Assembly: GCA_023014335.1 (NCBI GenBank)
Contig: JAECYW010000015.1
Coordinates: 310,001-374,000, forward strand
Reading direction: 5' to 3'
Source of the DNA: Galerina marginata
Taxonomy: Eukaryota; Basidiomycota; Agaricomycetes; Agaricales; Galerinaceae
Length of the DNA stretch: 64,000 nt
Part shown: positions 57,230 to 64,000 of the stretch, in pieces
Position numbering within the stretch: position 1 is the stretch's first letter
Layout of the letters: each line of letters opens with the position of its first letter
Notes under the pieces: generated by a model
The model's database searches: none
Told to the model about the DNA's origin: nothing
Seen by the model: only the letters and a program-made list of their open reading frames with translations
Position numbers and translations under genes: made by a program

Positions 57230-57579
57230 ATGCCCTGAATTATATGTGAGTCCTTTCAGAGCTAACCCAAGGATTTATCGGGGCTGATGATCTCTTAGAA
57301 TGTCTCTTCATTTCTACCGTTGGATGGGGAACTTTCTCGAGGTCCACAGTATTTCATGACGCACGGGCAGCATTAAGCGACTTCTCACTTCCCCTGCGCC
57401 TCATTCAAGCGTGCAAACCAATTGTAGCGCGGCCGACTTGTTCTCGTTCAGTATCATATCGGAAACTGACCAACACCTCGGGAAAGTTCTGTCTCGAATC
57501 TTGATCTGAAGCCCACGCAAGTCAGATAACCGTCATGAACATATAGAGCATTTGAAGCTTCCCAGAGGCGTTACTCATT
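57230..57579. other. Intergenic, nothing recognised
   Basis: 3' flank of TRS33; no supported frame. Confidence 0.35.
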
Positions 57580-57670
57580 GAGATACTCTGGGGCAGTCAT
57601 CGAATATTCTACTTGCTCATGAACAAATTCGAATGCGAACGTTTTACTCTCCGAGAGTTTGGAGGACCGG
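57580..57670 (-). pseudogene. Relic of the C-terminus of an F-box-like paralogue
   Basis: On the minus strand the segment reads KLSESKTFAFEFVHEQVEYS, which matches the last residues of the intact neighbour at 60847-62099 (KLSESTTIAFEYSAENEYV). No adjoining coding sequence remains. It is a small gene relic. Confidence 0.5.
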
Positions 57671-58462
57671 GCTCACTCTATAGTCCAGGCCCTCCTCTTC
57701 CTGTTTGGCCCTTCCGAACCACACAAACCACGATTTTCACTCAATAGAGCGCCTGGGAAGTCCAAGTCTGGTCAACATTGTATCAAAGTCTGATCAAACA
57801 ATTGAATCCGTGCAGCGTAAAATTTGCTTTTAAGGCAGGTACCAGCCATGACAAAGGTTTATGATACAGTCAACATCAGGAAGGCGAGGATAACTGGATT
57901 CTACTTGGGTCTGCTCTCCATCTGCTTCGAAATCGAACTCTATGATTAGATGATCAATTTCAATGGAATAACACGATATGTTTCTCACACCCTTGAAGAC
58001 GGTCAGACGCTAAACTCTTTGATTCTTTTGAGACTAGGAAACGATATTTGTTTTCAGATCCACCGGGTGACCAACTGCTGACTCTTCTCATAGCGCCCAT
58101 AATCTGGACATTCTGCAGGAAACCCTCAAAGTTCAAACGAACCCCCCAATCCGCATGATGCCATGACAGAGTGATTAAAGTTATTGAAACATTGTCAATT
58201 CAATTTCAAGGGCATACATGGATCTATGACACCGTGAATGGAGGGTGCATATACACTTATACATGTTCTGGCGGTGCTTTGACAAACCCCATCGAAACGC
58301 TCCATTGGTTTGAAGAAGTGCGGCTGTGGCCGACTGACATTTGCCAGCCGCATTTGTTCCAGTGATATAGCAGATTGTCGTAAAGCGATTGTTCATTGCC
58401 CCGTAAACAGATACACCCAAGTTTGAGACCGTTGGAAAAGGCAGTACGACCGACAAGCTGGG
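57671..58462. other. Intergenic, nothing recognised
   Basis: Short frames only, such as 58171-58365, with no domain or splice support. Confidence 0.35.
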
Positions 58463-59175
58463 TTCAAGTGCAAGCCTCGAGGCATGTAGGAACGGTGACC
58501 ACGAGGAAGCGGTGTGGTGAACCCATAATTGTTAGTTCAAGTTATGAGAGCTGGAACACTTGAGCCTCGTTTTCCACCGCCCTTTGGCACATGTCATGTC
58601 ATGTCATGCCGGAGACAGACAGAATTGATAACAAAAATGCAGTACGCGTAGTCGGCGCCTACCCAGCGCTTATTCCCAAATTTAATTTGGCGATCCTGAG
58701 TATTTAACCCTCGGAAAAGCCAGTCAAGCCTCGGACGATGGATTGTGGAGAGGATTACTTTTTGTTGTGACAAGGTTTCTTTCTCTGCCAGCTTACTGGT
58801 GCGCCGGGCCACTTAGACGTAGCTTAGGTCCCATGAACCGAAATCGAGAGTTCTTCGTAAAAGCAGTACAACCGTGCATGACGGCCTCGAGTTGCCTTCA
58901 AGTGCAAGCCTCGAGGCATGTCCCCACGTCATTCACGGCTTTATAACGCATGTCATAAAGACGACAGACAAAAGTGATAACAAAAATAGAGCACTGCTGG
59001 TCGGCGCCTATCCGGCGCTTATTCCCAAATGAGGACGTTATGAGAACATCACGAGTATTAATCTTTCGGAGAAACCAATTCAATGTCGGAAGATGGATTT
59101 CGAGGCCAGTTATTCCTCGTGAGAAGGTTCCTTCCATTAACAGTATTCTGGGGCACTGAGGCATCTCGCCAAAAG
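58463..59175 (+). repeat. Degenerate tandem duplication
   Basis: Two related stretches follow one another. The 25 bases at 58463-58487 recur exactly at 58897-58921. The block GATAACAAAAAT...GTCGGCGCCTA..GCGCTTATTCCCAAAT at 58626-58681 recurs at 58976-59031. The first unit is longer in its left part. No coding meaning was seen. Confidence 0.65.
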
Positions 59176-59678
59176 GTTGGCCACTTCCGTTCACCATGAT
59201 GCCGTGGATCACCCGATTTGTGCGACATCCTGTGTCACTTCGTTAGTGTCCTGGGGCCATCTGACCCTCGCTTAAACTAATATCAAGATTACCATCACGA
59301 AATGCCCGTCTTTACCTACTTACACCGCCTGAGCAACGAGGCGATGTGAGATTCCATGAAGATTAGCTGCTGAAGACACAGACACGAGTTATTCTAGACC
59401 GTCATCAGTTGATCACCAGACGCCTAATTTTAATCTAGAGATAGGCAAATGTGCCTCTATTCGAAACGGCGGTGCACTCGCCATGCATAGATGTTCAGTC
59501 CGTGGATGTTTGCGCCGATGTCATATACGTGATTCCTTTCATTCATCCTGTTGTTGAATTCATCGGACGATAAACTGTGCACACCGCCTTCACCGCTCTA
59601 AACCATGCAAGGAAAGACTTGAATGACAAGCGCCTAGAAAATACCGTTGCCCTATTTGGTTTCAGTGAGTGGGCAGAC
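59176..59678. other. Upstream region of the glycine-rich gene
   Basis: No gene is visible; it presumably contains the promoter of the gene at 59755. Confidence 0.35.
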
Positions 59679-59686
59679 TATAAAAG
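59679..59686 (+). promoter_or_regulatory. TATA box of the glycine-rich gene
   Basis: TATAAAAG, a consensus TATA box, lies 76 bp before the ATG at 59755, which fits a transcription start near 59710 and a leader of about 45 nt. Clear TATA boxes often mark strongly regulated fungal genes. Confidence 0.6.
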
Positions 59687-59754
59687 AGGTAGAGACTTGC
59701 GCTCAACCCATCACTCATCTCTAAACACACTCACCAAACTTAAATCTTTACACC

Positions 59755-60039
59755 ATGTCAGCAGGCAGACCAGGAAGGCCAGGCCAACCAGGCTGTGGTG
59801 GTAGGGGCGGTGGCGGCGGTGGTGGCGGAGGAGGAGGATGGAATGGATACAACGGCAACAACGGTGCCAACGGCGCCAATGGTGCTCCATGTGGGTACCC
59901 TACCGCCATGGGAAATCGCGGAAATCCTGGTAGCCGTGGAGGAGGCGGAGGCGGAGGAGGCGGCGGAGGAGGAGGAAGTTACATATCGAACGAGGACTAC
60001 AACCGCATCGTTCGGCCACTTGGTTATCGCGGGGTATAA
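59755..60039 (+). CDS. Small glycine-rich protein
   Basis: A 94-residue single-exon frame with a good TATA box. It starts MSAGRPGRPGQPGCGG, continues with a run of 11 glycines, a collagen-like GYNGNNGANGANGAP section, a second run of 13 glycines, and ends SYISNEDYNRIVRPLGYRGV. Two cysteines (about residues 14 and 46) are present. No signal peptide is seen. The function is unknown; an RNA-binding or structural low-complexity protein is possible. Confidence 0.6.
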   Translation: MSAGRPGRPGQPGCGGRGGGGGGGGGGGWNGYNGNNGANGANGAPCGYPTAMGNRGNPGSRGGGGGGGGGGGGGSYISNEDYNRIVRPLGYRGV

Positions 60040-60529
60040 GTCGTCAGGTAATTGTTTTTCTCTTCCCAAAGGCGGCGTGTGCTAAGTTCTGAATAGATAT
60101 TTCAACGGCGCTCCCAAACTGTACCTCAGCACATCAACTCGCTTGGACATTTTTTTGTGTAGTTAGACCTATAACACAACCGCGGCGACTTCGTAGACTC
60201 TGGGATCAGTTTGAAGCGTCGCCCACTACGAGTACTTACCTCTTTTGTATTTTTCATTCATTTCTGTACTTCTCCGTCATGGGCGTAATCCACATGTATT
60301 CGCAGTTTTACCCAGTTTGATAACACCAGCAATATCGGATTGACATTTGACTGCCAGTGCGGAAACGATGGAACGTTTGAGTCACTTCTGGCCACTTGGT
60401 TGTCATGGGGTGTACAGTTGCCAGACATTTTTTCCTCGGCTCGTTAGAGGCGCCCAAATAAGGCGGATCGGGTGGATGCCGGAAAAGCGGTTTAAATACA
60501 ACCATCTGGTTCGTGAAGTTGAAGGGATT
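60040..60529. other. Intergenic, nothing recognised
   Basis: 3' flank of the glycine-rich gene; no supported gene. Confidence 0.35.
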
Positions 60530-60680
60530 ACAAACCCGAGCGCTCTCTCAGCAAGTCAAGCACCACTCGGTCGGCGTCAAGGTCGCGCAAAATATGTTGA
60601 AACATTGTGGCTTAACGCGCAATATCGAGGCTTATAGAAAAGCAATGTCCGATATATTCAGGGCCCTCCTTTTCTTGTGA
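60530..60680 (-). pseudogene. Relic of an F-box-like paralogue (internal part)
   Basis: About 150 bp aligning with 61780-61915 of the intact gene in the same orientation (shared CGAGCGCTC..TCAGCAAGTC.AGCACCA and GCGCAATATC.. blocks). This corresponds to the part around SPDIAQYVTKLRYLLHD...ADRMVLDLL. Frame is lost. Confidence 0.6.
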
Positions 60681-60846
60681 CAGCCTAACTGGAGAGCAGG
60701 TGCTTGCACGGTAGGATATCGAATGGAAACCAGGAAATTTGAGGTTAGGGATCAGTTACTTGCATTCACAGAGTTTAACTGTGGTCAAAAATTTGTCAAC
60801 AGTCAACAATTTTTGCCTTTTTATCGTATTAACAACGAACCTCCAA

Positions 60847-62099
60847 TTAAACATATTCATTCTCGGCAGAATATTCGAACGCGATCGTCGTACTCTCAGA
60901 GAGCTTTCGAAAGCGCTCCCGAGGCATACTATTTAGCATATCTTGCACCTCCTGTTGGCTCCGCTGAAACGAAAAGACAAAAAATTCGAGCTTGACGCGT
61001 CGTAGTTTGGGAAACCCCGGCCCTGTTAGTAGTGCATCGAGATCGGACCAGTCCTCGGAATTTGTCCGGCATCGGGAGTCTATCTGAACCTGCACGGAGA
61101 CCTCTAATTCTTCGAGGACATTTTTGCTCGCTAACTTTCTGAGTTCGTCACAGATTCCGCAAAGGGGATCATGGTAGTTTCCGTGGATAACAAACTCGAA
61201 TACTGCCGATTTGAGGTTACTGAGCGAGTTGGTGTTGAGACTGATCAACCGAGGTGGCCTACGGATATGAATCGGATCCACTGCCAGTGTGAATGAACCT
61301 TTATTACTTTTGTGGAACATGACGCAATGCAACACTTACAAATTATTGAAAGAGATTCAAGTTGTGTCGCTATCTCCAAAATCCCTTCAATAACGGGTTC
61401 ATCGGCTAGCATCTCCACCTCGAGCATTGCGTTTTTGAGGTGGCTAAAATCAACAGTCGGACCGACACCTGAATTTGTCGTCCGCATAAGAAATTCGATG
61501 GCGTGGTAACCTCCCATGTTCTTCAATGTTGTCGGGGACGGAATCCTGCTCTGGTTGGAAAAATGAGTGGGCTCTTCGGTGGCCATCTCAACCCACATGA
61601 GTTGGATATCTGTGAGGTGTTTACAGAGGGAGAGCACGGTTCCCGGAAAATTTTTAATGTGGCAAATATCGAGATGAGTGATAGGGTGCGACTGGAGGAT
61701 ATAAATCACAGCGGATCGGACGGGGGCTGCAAAAGCAAGCCAATTGGAAAGGTCTTCTCCGCGGATGTGAAGGGATCGCAGGGACGAGCGCTCCTTCAGC
61801 AAGTCGAGCACCATCCTGTCGGCATCATTCGTGTCGTGCAATAGGTATCGAAGCTTTGTAACGTATTGCGCAATATCAGGACTCATAGAGAGCAACTCGC
61901 CGATATATAGTGAGCCCTTTTGAGCATCTCCGCGTGATAACCGCACTGAAGAAAAGAGGAACTTGCGGCAGAGTGGTACCATAGCATAGCATGCCAGCGA
62001 TACTGCCTTGAGACTTTTAGTGTCTTCATCTGCGCCAATGAGCTCCACGATGGACTCCAGGATATCGAATGGAATCGGGATAACGGCTCTGGGCTTCAT
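60847..62099 (-). CDS. F-box-like protein (agaricomycete family)
   Basis: A member of the large agaricomycete group of F-box/leucine-rich-like proteins, presumed substrate adaptors of SCF ubiquitin ligases. Two exons, 61340-62099 and 60847-61298, with a 41-nt intron, 403 residues. The F-box-like start is IPFDILESIVELIGADEDTK followed by SLKAVSLACYAMVPLCRKFL and FSSVRLS. The rest is helical with leucine-rich turns (LRYLLHDTNDADRMVLDLLK, LRSLHIRGEDLSNWL, ITHLDICHIKNFPGTVL, LESLSIIC). The ATG at 62099 was preferred to the one at 62123 because family members begin just before this proline. No lesion was seen. Substrate unknown. Confidence 0.7.
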
Positions 62100-62649
62100 G
62101 GTGGATCGAAGTGGAGAAAACACGTTCGTAATCTTTGACTTGATTTCCGTCGAAAATGTAAATTACTTAGGTAAGTAATCTACTGGCTTAGCTTATGGAC
62201 ACAGGGACCTTGGGAAGGAAGGAAATACAGGTGATGACTATATAGGTGGTTAATGTAGTCACTACAAGAAGTCAACGGTACACACACAGGTACTAAAAGA
62301 TACGATGTTACATTCTGTATACATGTGAGGCAGGTATAAATCGATTTACCACAATTTACAGCCAGGCCGATTTTGTGGAAGGCTGCTTGTGATTGGCTGA
62401 CTCATGCACTTACAGGTCGGCAATGTATTGAGACATGCAGGACCGTCCAACGAGTTCAACGACGGTAACAACGGTTGACTCCGGGATATGGAATAAAGCC
62501 ATGGTAGTGGTCCTACTTTCCTACCACCATAGACCTGGAGGTTGGGAATAGTAGTTTAAGTTTCTACGTTAGGTGCCAGCATATTAATCATAAAGGACAA
62601 AGATACATACTTCATTAAGTCATGAATAAATAAGGACAGAAGGCGAAAA
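62100..62649. other. Intergenic region
   Basis: Promoter side of the F-box-like gene and 3' flank of MED21. No gene or repeat stands out. Confidence 0.4.
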
Positions 62650-63307
62650 TCATTGTGATTGGGCCTGTGTTTGGTCTCCATCTGTTTCTTCCAGCATTAT
62701 GCGGAGCACGTCCGAAATTTGACTATGAAGATCTTCTGGAGAGACGGTACGATCTTTCAGTCATGGGCATAAAAAGGGAGGACAGACGATCTTACTAGCG
62801 CGATTGACGGCACGTATGTACTCCGCATTCGCTAGGGCCATTTCGTCCTCGAGCGCTTGGAGCCGTTTTGCCTTGAAAAATTGTCAGCAGAGGTTCGTCC
62901 CATTGCTAATGTAGGTCACGCACCTGCTCCTCCTCAGGTTCTGGTTCTGGTAAGGAATTGATAAGGTATTCAATCTGCTTTGCCTTTACTATAAGATCCG
63001 TCACCAGTTCCTTTTGGTTTGCTTTTCGCCGGTACATATCAAACGACGCTGACGCAGTAAGAACACCAAAAACGCACCTTCGAAAACATCTGGAGGATCA
63101 AACTTTTCCGGGTTTCTGTGCTTCGTTATCGGTATCTCAGGGCTAACCTGGACAAAATTTGATCGCGACGTGAGGTATGCGATCGTATTCGCCATGATCA
63201 TGAGTAACTGGAACAACAAACAGCTTTCTTAAATTTCGTGGTGATGTAAATTGAAAACCCAAACTTACCTGCTGTATTTCATCTTGGAGTTGGGTAATCC
63301 TGTCCAT
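62650..63307 (-). CDS. MED21: Mediator of RNA polymerase II transcription subunit 21
   Basis: Subunit 21 (Srb7) of the Mediator middle module, which pairs with Med7 to form the flexible hinge needed for polymerase II initiation. Five exons: 63269-63307, 63078-63207, 62924-63021, 62796-62871 and 62650-62753, in phase, 148 residues (family about 130-150). It reads MDRITQLQDEIQQLLMIMAN, then TIAYLTSRSNFVQVSPEIP, then a coiled coil (KQELVTDLIVKAKQIEYLIN, EEEQAKRLQALEDEMALANA) and the C-terminal helix LHSQISDVLRIMLEETDGD. The start was set at MDRIT, the conserved beginning, although an in-frame ATG lies seven codons upstream. Confidence 0.94.
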
Positions 63308-63551
63308 ATGCGATAATTCCTGCAGCATTGCGCTGCGGCAGAACAAAAGCGCTCAATAGAACATGAGAGAGCTTGGCGCGCAAGATGAACCCAGATCCTT
63401 GTGTGCTCAAGTGGGAGTTAATTTCCGAATAAATGCTGAGTTTAAATTTTAAGACTTAGCATGATCGCTCCCGTCGAATTGCTTCCGTCCTGACTTGGTC
63501 ACCGACCACCACCATCTCCTTCTGGTTTTTATCTGGAACTTGGGTTAGACT
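63308..63551. promoter_or_regulatory. Divergent promoter MED21 / RTF2
   Basis: 244 bp between divergent start codons. Nothing longer than short motifs is visible. Confidence 0.5.
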
Positions 63552-64000
63552 ATGGGTAATGATGGAGGAAGTATCCCAGATCGTAGAGACCTAGTACGAA
63601 ACAAGCCCAAGGTATGTCGTACCACTGTTGTGTGTGGCCTGGTTCGAGTTCTTATGCCAGTTTACAGGCTGAACAAGCCGACAAGGCAAATCAAACTAGA
63701 GCCCGATGGCTCTTCTGCGCTCTATCTAAGGTGACACTCTTGTAAAGTTGCAACTGGGTATATGCTCATACTTCTTTGTCACAGCGAAGGTTGCAAGAAC
63801 CAGTCGTGTCTTGTGCGCTAGGGAAGCTTTACAACAAAGATGCGATAATCGAATATCTTTTGGACAAAGCTGCTTATGGTGATGGAGAGAAAATTTGTGG
63901 ACATATCCGGTCACTAAAGGTGCGTCTCTTTCAGATACTCTCTGGGTTGTAGCTCAACCATCATGTTGCCCATAGGATGTTAAAACATTGACACTCACCC
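63552..64000 (+). CDS. RTF2: Replication termination factor 2 (Rtf2), 5' part
   Basis: Rtf2 proteins carry a C2HC2-type RING-like motif and act at stalled replication forks in the nucleus. The window holds exons 63552-63611, 63668-63730, 63785-63919 and 63976 onward. The frame reads MGNDGGSIPDRRDLVRNKPK, ANQTRARWLFCALSKRRLQE, PVVSCALGKLYNKDAIIEYL and LDKAAYGDGEKICGHIRSLK, then DVKTLTLT at the window end. The N-terminus and the WxxCALS...LxxPVVxCxLGxLYNKdavIeyL block are diagnostic. The rest of the protein lies outside the window. Confidence 0.93.

Overview
The window is nuclear DNA of a filamentous basidiomycete, most likely an agaricomycete (mushroom-forming fungus). The protein-coding genes carry many introns of about 41-75 nt with GT..AG ends and CTNAN-type branch sites. 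Families typical of Agaricomycetes are present: a DUF6535 remnant, a NACHT protein with the GGSFTN-type N-terminus, a CACTG-ended DNA element and short-LTR retroelements. All gene models below were assembled by hand from conserved motifs, splice sites and reading phase.

Left part (0.5-11 kb): a conserved gene block with an OPT-family oligopeptide transporter (minus), a GT25-like glycosyltransferase (plus), COP9 signalosome subunit 7 (plus) and an unrecognised 205-residue protein (plus).

Middle (11.7-35 kb): almost entirely transposable elements. In order they are a mariner-type MITE (TA duplication), a miniature LTR element (TRIM) with identical 174-bp LTRs and an AACCT duplication, a 12.5-kb CACTG-ended inverted-repeat element (507-bp TIRs, TGT duplication), and a complete Ty3/Gypsy element (identical 160-bp LTRs, gag and pol joined by a predicted -1 frameshift). 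The 12.5-kb element contains a non-autonomous Copia-like element and a possible captured membrane-protein gene. The Gypsy element may sit in an intron of an unidentified gene.

35-43.6 kb is a segmental-duplication zone. A 17-exon Snf2-family ATPase gene is intact. A copy of its first 1.8 kb lies 3.7 kb upstream and keeps an open 392-codon frame without the ATPase. A frameshifted, truncated DUF6535 gene lies between the two copies. A second dispersed repeat occurs on both sides of the Gypsy element.

Right part (43.8-64 kb): ordinary housekeeping genes. They are GH47 alpha-1,2-mannosidase (minus), a NACHT/STAND NTPase (plus), UBR1-type N-recognin E3 ligase (minus) sharing a 72-bp promoter with TRAPP subunit Trs33 (plus), a short glycine-rich protein, an F-box-like protein with degraded paralogue fragments beside it, Mediator subunit 21 (minus) and the start of Rtf2 (plus). 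Protein secretion and turnover are well represented (GH47, Trs33, CSN7, UBR1), but each is a single-copy eukaryotic gene with its own transcript and there is no operon.

No tRNA, rRNA or CRISPR array was recognised. No transposase was recognised anywhere, so the DNA elements look non-autonomous. The most unusual object is the 12.5-kb element at 13832-26323, with its subterminal GCAAAAT repeats, series of unrelated stem-loops and minus-strand intron-like islands.
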